From an uncultured Clostridium sp. (GTDB lineage Bacteria; Bacillota_I; Bacilli_A; RF39; UBA660), in contig CABUQZ010000002.1 in assembly GCA_902493795.1 (NCBI GenBank), positions 1 through 64,000 of the forward strand: a DNA stretch of 64,000 bases, read 5' to 3'. A program made the position numbers and the translations under genes. The notes beneath the pieces are model-generated. The model saw nothing but the letters and a program-made list of their open reading frames with translations. It had not been told where the DNA came from and made no database searches. Shown here one piece after another: positions 1 through 7,354 of the stretch; position 1 is the stretch's first letter; every line of letters starts with the position of its first letter.

Positions 1-47
1 ACAAAAAAGACCTACTAAGGTAGATTTTTAAAATTTTTTATGTTATA

Positions 48-1259
48 TTATTTTTGCACATATAGGGAATTATTTTTGCACATAGCGAAAATAATTCTTA
101 ATAATTTAGTAGAACAAGCGATAATACATTCTTTGAAGTGTTTATTCTCTGCTTGTTTTTTTCTGTAATAAATTAAAATGTCAGTATCAATATTATGTAA
201 TACGGAAGATCTAATAATACTACAGCAAGTAATAAATAAAATCTTTCTTACATTTCTATTTCCACGTTTTGAAATTGGACCATTATAATTAATAGATTTA
301 CCAGATCGGACAATAGTTGGATCTAATCCACAGAACGCATTTAGTTGCTTAATATTTTCAAATCTATTAATATCACCAAGTTCAGCAATAATTTGAGCAG
401 TAGAGGTTTCACCAATTCCATAAATTGAATTAATAATATTAAAATATGGAGTTTGCTTTGCTAAACTAATAATATTTTGTTTAACCTCATTAAGTTTATT
501 GGAATTATAAATAATAATATCAATAATATTAATTAAGTTTTTTACTTCGCAAGAATTAATCTCAATGCCAGGATACGAATTCTTAGCTAAGTTTTTAATT
601 TTTTTAGCCTTTATTAAACATCTTGAATATGGTAAATATCCTTTTGTACTTTTATAGATATTATTAGCTAAGACATCAATTCTTTTTGATTTTATGATGT
701 CGGCATGTGGAAATTCTCTAATAAAGTTTAATGAAGTTTCACCATATATATCATTTGAAGTAAAACATTTTGTATATTCAGGGAAAGCATTAGCAATGAT
801 TTGTTTAAATCTATTTTTAGATCTAACAATATTTTCAGTTAAATGTTTTTCTTGTCGAGATAATTCAATCATATTTGAATAAATTGTATTCATTTCTTTA
901 GTATGTATTTTAACTGTATTTTTAAAGAATAAATCAGCAAGGTTATAACAATCTTCAATATCTGTTTTAGTTTTTCTTAAATTTCTAGTATTATTTTTAC
1001 CAAGTATAGGATTAATTACTTGAACCTTAAAATAATTATTAGTAAAAAATCTTTGAATAGGTAAATGATACGTAGATGTTGATTCCATAAATATGGTTAA
1101 ATCATCTAAATTAAATGTATTAATTTTTTCTTTTAATTGATTAAATTCATTTAAGCAATGTTTTACTTCATATGGTTCGATTAGTATTTCACCATGTTCA
1201 GTAATTAATAATACTTCACTTTTTCCGTTGGCAACATCAATACTTAGTACGCTTTTCAT
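48..1259 (-). CDS. IS110-family transposase (DEDD N-terminal domain, Transposase_20 C-terminal domain)
   Basis: This 403-residue protein is a full-length transposase of the IS110 family, which recombines DNA with a RuvC-like DEDD domain and a C-terminal serine-bearing domain guided by a bridge RNA. The N-terminus shows the first acidic site in VLSIDVANGKSE (Asp8), then IFMESTSTYHLP with the Glu, then KTDIEDCYNLADLF with the last two Asp residues. The C-terminal half has the helix-hairpin-helix-like SIYGIGETSTAQIIAELGD and the family signature GPISKRGNRNVRKIL, where the catalytic Ser is expected. The start ATG has a good ribosome site (AGAAAGGAGAA on the minus strand). No frameshift is visible, so the enzyme looks intact. 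The last 37 bases of the gene carry two copies of TTATTTTTGCACATA. Confidence 0.93.
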   Translation of the reverse strand: MKSVLSIDVANGKSEVLLITEHGEILIEPYEVKHCLNEFNQLKEKINTFNLDDLTIFMESTSTYHLPIQRFFTNNYFKVQVINPILGKNNTRNLRKTKTDIEDCYNLADLFFKNTVKIHTKEMNTIYSNMIELSRQEKHLTENIVRSKNRFKQIIANAFPEYTKCFTSNDIYGETSLNFIREFPHADIIKSKRIDVLANNIYKSTKGYLPYSRCLIKAKKIKNLAKNSYPGIEINSCEVKNLINIIDIIIYNSNKLNEVKQNIISLAKQTPYFNIINSIYGIGETSTAQIIAELGDINRFENIKQLNAFCGLDPTIVRSGKSINYNGPISKRGNRNVRKILFITCCSIIRSSVLHNIDTDILIYYRKKQAENKHFKECIIACSTKLLRIIFAMCKNNSLYVQK

Positions 1260-1361
1260 ATGTTCTCCTTTCTAATTTTAAGTTCTCTTTTATTTCCTAT
1301 TATTTCATCACGCACATATAAGTTATTATCTTCACAATCTAAAACTAAATTAATAAAAAAT

Positions 1362-1494
1362 AAGAGAATAGTCTGTCACAAAAATGGATTCAAAGACCCT
1401 CGCTATAATCTGACTTGACTCTTAAAATAAATTACCTAAAAATAGGTAAAAATATTATATAGTAAATTGGAAATAAAGTCAGTTCAATTTACTA
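1362..1494 (-). ncRNA. Candidate bridge (seek) RNA region of the IS110 element
   Basis: The non-coding DNA immediately upstream of the transposase holds three stem-loops. The first is 1370-1378 paired with 1411-1420 (AGTC-T-GTCA with TGAC-TT-GACT), closing a 32-base loop. The second is 1432-1449 (TTACCTA, AAAA, TAGGTAA). The third is 1460-1469 paired with 1485-1494 (TAGTAAATTG with CAATTTACTA). IS110-group elements are known to encode a roughly 150-200 nt bridge RNA on the transposase strand in this position, with long internal loops that read target and donor. The first hairpin with its large loop fits that layout. Transcription and loop specificity are inference. Confidence 0.4.
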
Positions 1495-1543
1495 AACTCA
1501 TTATACGTGTTAATATAAACAACATTTAAAAGGGGTGTTTTAA

Positions 1544-2245
1544 GTGTCTACAAAAATACAGAATATGAAATGGAATTTACATAATTATAAATTAAAATTA
1601 TTACTAATATGGGGATTAAAAAAAGGTTATATTGCTCCATATGATGATAACTTAATAAAAAAATTAAGGAATATTTACGATGGTGGAATTCCAGCATCTA
1701 TAATATTATTATCTAACGGTTTGTGTAATGGGCATTGTTATGATAGAGCATTATTAATGTCTAGGGCATTTTTAGATGATGAAGATGATGTTCAACTTGT
1801 ATATGCTACAATAGATAGTTTAAGGTTAAATCCTTATTCTATTGATTGTGATGATTCGCTATCTGCGGAGCATTGTATTGTAGAAAGAATTACAAAAAAT
1901 GGACAACATATTATTTATGATACTTCAGCTGGCTTTGCTTATGATAAAGAATTATATTGGTTAATGGAACATCCAAAAATTAGACATATAAATGATAAAA
2001 AATCTATTATTGAATTTGTCAATTCAGATGAGTACTATAATCCAGAAGATATTGAAAAAGATAAATATGCTGCCCCTTTGATACTTCCATTGATTGAAAT
2101 GTCTTATGGAAAACCAACAGAATTGTATTCTCTTCCAGGTATTGAACTATTACAAAGGGAAGTAGAATATTTTAAAAAAGTGATTAATTATGATGGTGTG
2201 TGCCAAGAAATAGATGAAGATATGAAAAGGTTGGGGTTAAAGTAA
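1544..2245 (+). CDS. Uncharacterised protein with a transglutaminase-like Cys-His-Asp arrangement
   Basis: The 233-residue product has no signal peptide or membrane segment and was not assigned to a named family. A possible papain/transglutaminase-type triad is visible: Cys65 in CNGHCYDRALLMSRAF at the start of a helix, His110 in SAEHCIVERIT, and Asp126 in HIIYDTSAG. The spacing (45 then 16 residues) and local patterns match transglutaminase-like folds, but the assignment is inference. The GTG start is preceded by AAAAGGGGTG seven bases upstream; an in-frame ATG lies at 1565. The gene stands alone, between the IS110 flank and a terminator at 2312, so it could be cargo next to the insertion or simply a flanking gene. 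Confidence 0.7.
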   Translation: MSTKIQNMKWNLHNYKLKLLLIWGLKKGYIAPYDDNLIKKLRNIYDGGIPASIILLSNGLCNGHCYDRALLMSRAFLDDEDDVQLVYATIDSLRLNPYSIDCDDSLSAEHCIVERITKNGQHIIYDTSAGFAYDKELYWLMEHPKIRHINDKKSIIEFVNSDEYYNPEDIEKDKYAAPLILPLIEMSYGKPTELYSLPGIELLQREVEYFKKVINYDGVCQEIDEDMKRLGLK

Positions 2246-2311
2246 TAAGATATAGAAAATTTTTGTAAAAATAGTCTAATATATATTTCACACATAATAT
2301 CTATATTTAGA

Positions 2312-2340
2312 AAGTTGCTTTGAAAAAGCAATTTTTCTTT
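2312..2340 (+). terminator. Rho-independent terminator
   Basis: TTGCTTT (2315-2321) pairs with AAAGCAA (2325-2331), followed by TTTTTC. It lies about 70 bases after the 1544-2245 gene and before the promoter of the next gene. Confidence 0.7.
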
Positions 2341-2357
2341 GAGTTTTAAAGTAATCT

Positions 2358-2366
2358 TGCTATAAT
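2358..2366 (+). promoter_or_regulatory. Extended -10 promoter TGCTATAAT
   Basis: TGC followed by a perfect TATAAT sits 29 bases upstream of the ATG at 2395. The ribosome site AAAGGTGAC lies between them. There is no convincing -35 box, as expected for an extended -10 promoter. Confidence 0.65.
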
Positions 2367-2394
2367 AAATAGCTAATAAGAAAGGTGACACTAT

Positions 2395-4386
2395 ATGGAA
2401 GATTTTAAAAGAGAAGATTATATATATTTAAGAATGATTGAAGATTATGAAGATAAAAATGGTGTTAAATTTAAAGAAGGTACAATACTACGTTATAATA
2501 AAGAATGGTTGATAGAAAATATTAAGGGAAGACAGCTAGGATATGTTTTTGACCATAATAACGAATTAATATTTGAGAAAAATGATGAATGTGACGAGAA
2601 TGATATTTTCTTTGATAAAATTTATAAGTCTATAACTGTTTCAAAAAATAGAAACTATAAATTGTGTTTATGGCCTGGAGATTACTTATATCTTAATGAA
2701 TGGCTAAATAATCATATAGATAGTAGAGGAATAGATACTATTATAAATTCTCAGAAAAAAGTTATTGCTGATAAAACAAATAGTAATAATCTTATTGAAT
2801 TGGGTGAAGGGTATCCTTATAAAGAGACTTATGCACGTATTTCGTTTAAAAAAGGAGAAACTTTAGATTTCTGTAATCCTTCAGTTTTCTTTCTATTTTA
2901 TAATTTGAATTGGATAAAACTTTTTGCAAGAACTGAAGTAATCAAAGGTAAGGAAAAGCAAGAATTATTTGACGAAGATTTTAGTAATGCTATACGAGCA
3001 CAAGAACCTCATACTGCTTCACAAGGTGAAGATGATAGAGACTATAATTTGCGTGAATATCATTATTTTAAAATGAAGGAAGATATAAAGGTAAAAACTA
3101 AGGATGAATTAAAAAAGAAACTTGGAATCGAGATACCAATTGATGTTAGTTTTATTTGTGATGATGACGGATTTATAAAATGGGTTTATACAGAAACTTG
3201 GTGTGGTGATACTTCTTATCGAGATACGGAACAAGTAATTTTGAAGTTTGCTGATAGAATATCAGTTGATGAAGCTCATGAATGTCATAAAAGATTAGTT
3301 GTTAGCTATAGAAAGCAACAGGAAGAGTTACAGACAGAGTGGAAAAACAAGCGTGAAAAAGAAAACGAAAAATTACAAAAATTATATGATGATAAAAAAA
3401 ATGATCCTTCATATTTCCCAGGGACTAATGGTTATTTTGTACATAATGATAGTAAAAATATAGAAAAAGAAAAATATACTTTATCTCAAGTGAAGGAGTT
3501 TTATCAAAAATTAAAAACATTAAGCCCTGATATAGTTAAAGAGATGTGTTTTTATGGAGGAACTATACCATATGTTTTAAATAATGCAAGTGAAAGTAGG
3601 GATTTTGGAGATATAGATATTTTTTACCCAGTATCGCAGATGGAAGAATTAAGAGAAGAATTAGAAAAACAGGATAGTTTTGAAATGATATGTGATTCTA
3701 AACCTCTTGCAGAGTTTTGTAATTTAACTTCTAGAATAAAAAAAGATTCAACAGAATTGGTTGATGAAACAGAAAATGCATTTCAATTTTTACATTTGAT
3801 GGCTAATGCTATCGATGAATCTCAACGTGGTATAACAGATGTAAATTGTAAAGGAAGCGCTCATAATTCATTGGAAGAATTTTTTGACAAAAGTAAACCT
3901 TATTATAATAAAATACAAGATTTTGGATTTAAAGCTAAGTTATTTGGAATAAATATATCTGTATTTCCAATCTACCAATATAAAGATGATATTATGGCTA
4001 AAAGCTTTAATATAAATGAAATGAATAAATTTTTACTTGGTGTACGCGTATTAAATAACAAGAGTATTGATAACTTTGTTAAAAATGTTAAATTATATGA
4101 TTCCTCTTTTAAAGTCCTTCCGCTTGAGTATACGTTAGTTAGTAAGAAAAGCGCAGTCGATGAACAATATTCTTCTAGATTAGAAAAAGATAGAGCAGAT
4201 ATCGAATATATATTATCTCATAAAAAAGAATTAGGACTATCTGATAAAAAAATTCAAGAAATTTTGAGCAAATACCCGGATTTTTCAATATCAATTGCAT
4301 ATAGAGTTAACGATAATGGAACAACATCTACTATGGATGGTGACACTTATAAAAAACTGGTTTTGACGAATAGAAATATCAGTTAA
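2395..4386 (+). CDS. Large protein with C-terminal nucleotidyltransferase-fold domain
   Basis: This 663-residue soluble protein was not recognised as a whole. Residues 380-640 look like a nucleotidyltransferase (Pol-beta-like) domain: YGGTIPYVL at 387, then FGDIDIF with Asp406 and Asp408 as the G-(S/T)...D-x-D metal-binding pattern. Near the end, EKDRADIEYIL resembles the Lys/Asp helix that follows the core in AbiEii-like and MNT-type enzymes. The first 370 residues are of unknown type: a segment near 220-305 contains DDDGFIKWVYTETWCGDTSYRD, and a charged, probably coiled-coil stretch covers about 305-345. Nothing adjacent looks like an antitoxin, so a toxin-antitoxin role is not supported. 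The gene forms a single-gene unit flanked by a TGCTATAAT promoter and a strong terminator. Confidence 0.7.
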   Translation: MEDFKREDYIYLRMIEDYEDKNGVKFKEGTILRYNKEWLIENIKGRQLGYVFDHNNELIFEKNDECDENDIFFDKIYKSITVSKNRNYKLCLWPGDYLYLNEWLNNHIDSRGIDTIINSQKKVIADKTNSNNLIELGEGYPYKETYARISFKKGETLDFCNPSVFFLFYNLNWIKLFARTEVIKGKEKQELFDEDFSNAIRAQEPHTASQGEDDRDYNLREYHYFKMKEDIKVKTKDELKKKLGIEIPIDVSFICDDDGFIKWVYTETWCGDTSYRDTEQVILKFADRISVDEAHECHKRLVVSYRKQQEELQTEWKNKREKENEKLQKLYDDKKNDPSYFPGTNGYFVHNDSKNIEKEKYTLSQVKEFYQKLKTLSPDIVKEMCFYGGTIPYVLNNASESRDFGDIDIFYPVSQMEELREELEKQDSFEMICDSKPLAEFCNLTSRIKKDSTELVDETENAFQFLHLMANAIDESQRGITDVNCKGSAHNSLEEFFDKSKPYYNKIQDFGFKAKLFGINISVFPIYQYKDDIMAKSFNINEMNKFLLGVRVLNNKSIDNFVKNVKLYDSSFKVLPLEYTLVSKKSAVDEQYSSRLEKDRADIEYILSHKKELGLSDKKIQEILSKYPDFSISIAYRVNDNGTTSTMDGDTYKKLVLTNRNIS

Positions 4387-4440
4387 ATTTTTAACAATAA
4401 TTTTTTGTGAAAAAGTAAATATTGATAAAAATATGTTAGT

Positions 4441-4485
4441 AAAATCAATCTATAATAATGATTTTTAGATTGATTTTTTTCTTTT
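4441..4485 (+). terminator. Strong Rho-independent terminator
   Basis: A perfect 12-bp stem, AAAATCAATCTA (4441-4452) with TAGATTGATTTT (4466-4477), is followed by a run of T. It ends the 2395-4386 transcript. Confidence 0.85.
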
Positions 4486-4512
4486 TAATCTTTTCTTTTT
4501 TCCTTTTTTGTG

Positions 4513-4518
4513 TATAAT
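4513..4518 (+). promoter_or_regulatory. -10 promoter element TATAAT
   Basis: A perfect TATAAT lies 29 bases upstream of the ATG at 4548, with GAGGTT as ribosome site at 4535. No clear -35 box is seen in the T-rich DNA before it. Confidence 0.5.
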
Positions 4519-4547
4519 ATACTGACAAGAAATTGAGGTTAAGTGTG

Positions 4548-5459
4548 ATGGCAGAATTAAAAAATGCATTGTCTAGTGCAATAAAGCAATGTTATCGAGG
4601 AAGTGAAGATAATTTTTCTTACATATACCCTTTTACGACAGAAAATATTTCTGGTTATATTGATTTATTTGATTTAGAAGGTAAATCATTATTAACAGTT
4701 GGGTCAAGTTGTGATCAAGCGTTGAATGCTATATTAAAAGGGTGTAAGGATGTTACTATTTTAGACGTTAATAAATATGTTCAGTATTATTATTACTTAA
4801 AAGTTGCTGGTATTATGTGTCTTAGTTATGATAAGTTTTTAGCCTTTTTTAGATACAACAATTATTATGACGGACATGGATATAACAATTATTCTTTCGA
4901 TAAGGTGATATTTGATAAAATTAAGAAAACTCTTAAAGATATAGATTCTGATTCTTATGAATTTTGGAATACGTTATTTGAAATGTTTGATGGAATAGAT
5001 ATTAGGACAGGTTTATTTAGTGGTGATGAGTTTCCTGATTATAGATTAAAAAAAATGAATTATTATCTATCAAGTGAGGCTTCGTTTCATAATACATTAT
5101 ATAAGCTACAAAGCGTTAAGCCTAACTTTGTAACATCGTGTGTTGAAGATGTTAGTATTCTTAAAAAGTTTGATAGTATTTGGCTTTCTAATGTAAGTCA
5201 ATATTTAAGCATAGAACAAGTTAAAAATGTTGTATCAAATCTTGCAAATAATCTTTATGATGATGGAAAAATGATGTTTGGGTATCTTTTTGCATATAAC
5301 AAGTTAAAATGTTTTTCTAATAATAATGATTTGTATGATATTAAGTTTATTGAAAATCTTTTTCCTAAGGGAGTGGTGGATGTTGAACAATTTGAGGCAG
5401 CCACTCGTGGAAATGAAGATGCTATTTTGACGTATAAAAAGAAAAAAATAAAATCATAA
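4548..5459 (+). CDS. SAM-dependent methyltransferase-like protein (DUF3419/BtaA-like)
   Basis: The 303-residue protein resembles the DUF3419 family, which includes BtaA-type 3-amino-3-carboxypropyl transferases that use S-adenosylmethionine. The nucleotide-binding region reads KSLLTVGSSCDQALNAIL near residue 45, then the acidic strand end VTILDVNKYVQYYYYLK, and then LSYDKFLAFF. This combination is typical of DUF3419 proteins (glycine-poor motif I, Asp-Leu/Val-Asn motif II, Y-x-x-F-L-x-F-F). A later IWLSNVSQYL occupies the place of motif IV. I chose ATG 4548 over an upstream TTG at 4533 because GAGGT is correctly spaced for it. The substrate is unknown; a role in betaine lipid synthesis is not supported by neighbours. 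Confidence 0.65.
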   Translation: MAELKNALSSAIKQCYRGSEDNFSYIYPFTTENISGYIDLFDLEGKSLLTVGSSCDQALNAILKGCKDVTILDVNKYVQYYYYLKVAGIMCLSYDKFLAFFRYNNYYDGHGYNNYSFDKVIFDKIKKTLKDIDSDSYEFWNTLFEMFDGIDIRTGLFSGDEFPDYRLKKMNYYLSSEASFHNTLYKLQSVKPNFVTSCVEDVSILKKFDSIWLSNVSQYLSIEQVKNVVSNLANNLYDDGKMMFGYLFAYNKLKCFSNNNDLYDIKFIENLFPKGVVDVEQFEAATRGNEDAILTYKKKKIKS

Positions 5460-5462
5460 TAA

Positions 5463-5520
5463 GTAGTGTGAAATCCTTTATTTGTATGGGGTTTGTCGCA
5501 CTTTACAAATTTTGATTTGA
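5463..5520 (+). terminator. Possible imperfect terminator hairpin
   Basis: AGTGTGAAATCC (5465-5476) can pair with GGGTTTGTCGCACT (5489-5502) with a bulge and wobbles. A T-rich run starts about ten bases later. The stem is imperfect, so this is tentative. Confidence 0.35.
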
Positions 5521-5579
5521 TTTTTTTTAAAAATTATATTACAATAAAACACGTGCACAAAAAAATTAAGGTGATTAAG

Positions 5580-6647
5580 ATGAAAGAAAAAATACCGTCC
5601 TCGAATAGAGGTCAAAGATATAAAAAAATAAATTTAGTTGCTAACTTAATATTTATTTCAGTTGCTTTTGCATCTGTAGGATATGTACAATATGATGATT
5701 TTAGAAAAGAAGAGTTATATAATTCTTTGTATATGTCTTTTATTGATACAAAAGAAATTGAATATGGTACAGCAAATTATAATACTTTGGGACTTATTGA
5801 TAATTATGAGAATGGTGAAATATCTAGTTATACAAAAGAATTAGATACATCATCTATTGGATTAAAAGAGTTGAAGTATGAGATTGCTAAAGAAGGTGTT
5901 AGCAAGGAATACGTTATTAAAGTTGAAGTTAAAGATACTAAAGCTCCGAAAATAACATTTAAAAAAGATATAGTTACTGTTTATACTGGAACTAATTACG
6001 ATTTAAATAGTAATATAAAGTCTGTTGTAGATGAAGTTGATGGTGCTTTAAAGTATGTTAAAGAGGCTCCGTCAGTAAATGAAAATGGTTATTATGCAGT
6101 AGCAAGTGACTACAATAAAAATAAAGTTGGTTCATATAAAGTTAAAGCTGCAGCTATTGATAAGAATGGAAATTATGTAGAGTCTTCTTATACAATTAAA
6201 GTTATTGCAAGACCTACAAGAGCTACTTATAGACCTGCTGTTGGAAGTTACACAGGACCATCAAGTGTTGATACATCATCTGTTGTTAATGCTGCCAAGT
6301 CTTTATTAGGTTATAGATATGTGTATGCTGGAAGTAATCCTTCAGTAGGATTTGACTGTAGTGGGTTAGTAAATTATGTTTATCGAGCAGTTGCTGGTAA
6401 AAATTTACCATGTACAGTTGGTGGTTTAGCATATGTTGGTAACGCTGTTTCTGAATCTAATATGCAACCTGGTGATATTATAATATGGTCACATAGAAGT
6501 GATAATGTTCCTACTCATGCTTCAATATATATTGGTAATGGTCAAATGATACATGCTGCTAATTCAAGATTAGGAGTAATTCAGTCAAGCATTGCATATT
6601 GGAAGGGTAATGGAAGAAATAAAATAGTATCTGTAAGAAGAGTATAA
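5580..6647 (+). CDS. Membrane-anchored NlpC/P60 cell-wall endopeptidase with Ig-like domain
   Basis: The 355-residue protein probably cleaves peptidoglycan stem peptides outside the cell. After a short cytoplasmic basic tail comes one membrane segment (LVANLIFISVAFASVGYV, about residues 22-40). A bacterial Ig-like/DUF5011-type region follows, with the VKDTKAPKITF hinge and two related beta repeats to about residue 215. A C-terminal NlpC/P60 domain (about 235-355) carries Cys260 in GFDCSGL, His313 in PTHASIYIGNG and His325 in MIHAAN, the complete catalytic set. I chose ATG 5580 because AAGGTGA precedes it by five bases; the reading frame extends upstream without a plausible start. It is transcribed alone and ends at a strong terminator. 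Confidence 0.9.
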   Translation: MKEKIPSSNRGQRYKKINLVANLIFISVAFASVGYVQYDDFRKEELYNSLYMSFIDTKEIEYGTANYNTLGLIDNYENGEISSYTKELDTSSIGLKELKYEIAKEGVSKEYVIKVEVKDTKAPKITFKKDIVTVYTGTNYDLNSNIKSVVDEVDGALKYVKEAPSVNENGYYAVASDYNKNKVGSYKVKAAAIDKNGNYVESSYTIKVIARPTRATYRPAVGSYTGPSSVDTSSVVNAAKSLLGYRYVYAGSNPSVGFDCSGLVNYVYRAVAGKNLPCTVGGLAYVGNAVSESNMQPGDIIIWSHRSDNVPTHASIYIGNGQMIHAANSRLGVIQSSIAYWKGNGRNKIVSVRRV

Positions 6648-6650
6648 ATT

Positions 6651-6674
6651 AATCCACAGTTTTGTGGATTTTTT
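6651..6674 (+). terminator. Rho-independent terminator
   Basis: Perfect 8-bp stem AATCCACA (6651-6658) with TGTGGATT (6663-6670), GTTT loop, then TTTTC. It directly follows the NlpC/P60 gene. Confidence 0.88.
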
Positions 6675-6751
6675 CTTGTAAAAAAATATATATAATAATT
6701 TGTTTTTGTGGTAGAATTAATATAGGAAAATATACTAAAAGGGAGCATACT

Positions 6752-7354
6752 ATGAAAACAGAAAGTATTTTAAGGACATTGGAAGGACTTTATTACAGAA
6801 GAAGTTCTTTTACGGAACAAGAACTTAAACGAATTGATACAATAGTAGTAAATAGAATGGATTATGATGGTACTATACTAAATGTGGACTTTAACGATCT
6901 AAAATCTTTTGTTAATTTATTTAGCTTAACAATAAATGGTTGTATTATCGACAATTCTGTTATTAGTGTATTAAAAGAACTTCCTAATTTAAAAAAGCTT
7001 GTATTATATGATTGTGACATAATAGAAGATATTTATTCACAATTTAATGAATTAAAATTAAAAGAATTAATTATAAACAACACTAATATTGATATTTCTT
7101 CAGTAGATTTAAATATTAATAGATTAACATTGGAAGGGTTAGAGTTTAAGATATTTAACTTTTCTGTAAATATATTAGATGTTCGTTTTTGTGATATTCA
7201 TAATGCTCAACAATTGTTGTCTTGTAAATTTAATGAGGCTATTATTTCATTTGAACTTTATGACGCTAATAAAGAACTTTTTGACAATTCCAATAGAGTC
7301 ATAACTGTTATGGAAGACAATGGACAATTTGTGTATAAAAAGGTGGGATATTAA
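6752..7354 (+). CDS. Small leucine-rich-repeat-like protein
   Basis: The 200-residue product has no signal peptide. Residues 50-150 show irregular leucine-rich repeat turns, for example LTINGCIIDNS, LPNLKKLVLYDCDI, LKELIINNTNID and LNINRLTLEGLEF, each a short strand followed by Asn/Cys. I chose ATG 6752 because GGGAG precedes it. The reading frame runs further upstream, but that part overlaps the previous terminator. The stop codon shares its last base with the ATG of the transglutaminase-like gene, so the two are almost certainly cotranslated. A scaffold or partner-binding role for the next two genes is inference. Confidence 0.75.
   Translation: MKTESILRTLEGLYYRRSSFTEQELKRIDTIVVNRMDYDGTILNVDFNDLKSFVNLFSLTINGCIIDNSVISVLKELPNLKKLVLYDCDIIEDIYSQFNELKLKELIINNTNIDISSVDLNINRLTLEGLEFKIFNFSVNILDVRFCDIHNAQQLLSCKFNEAIISFELYDANKELFDNSNRVITVMEDNGQFVYKKVGY

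Larger units (their letters stand above)
1..1500 (-). mobile_element. IS110-family insertion sequence (boundaries uncertain)
   Basis: The element is inferred from the complete IS110-type transposase on the minus strand together with about 280 bases of structured non-coding DNA upstream of it. IS110 elements lack terminal inverted repeats and usually make no target duplication, so the ends cannot be placed from one copy. The left part may run off the window start. Comparison with an empty site or a second copy would fix the ends. Confidence 0.55.

Noticed and set aside
694..882. Plus-strand reading frame inside the IS110 transposase
   Set aside because: It is antisense to a conserved part of the transposase with no supporting start signals.
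2395..4386. AbiEii-type toxin of a toxin-antitoxin system
   Set aside because: No AbiEi-like or other antitoxin gene is adjacent, and the protein is about twice the usual toxin length.
5493..5579. Longer N-terminus for the NlpC/P60 protein
   Set aside because: The upstream frame lacks a ribosome site, and its product has no signal features; AAGGTGA fits ATG 5580.
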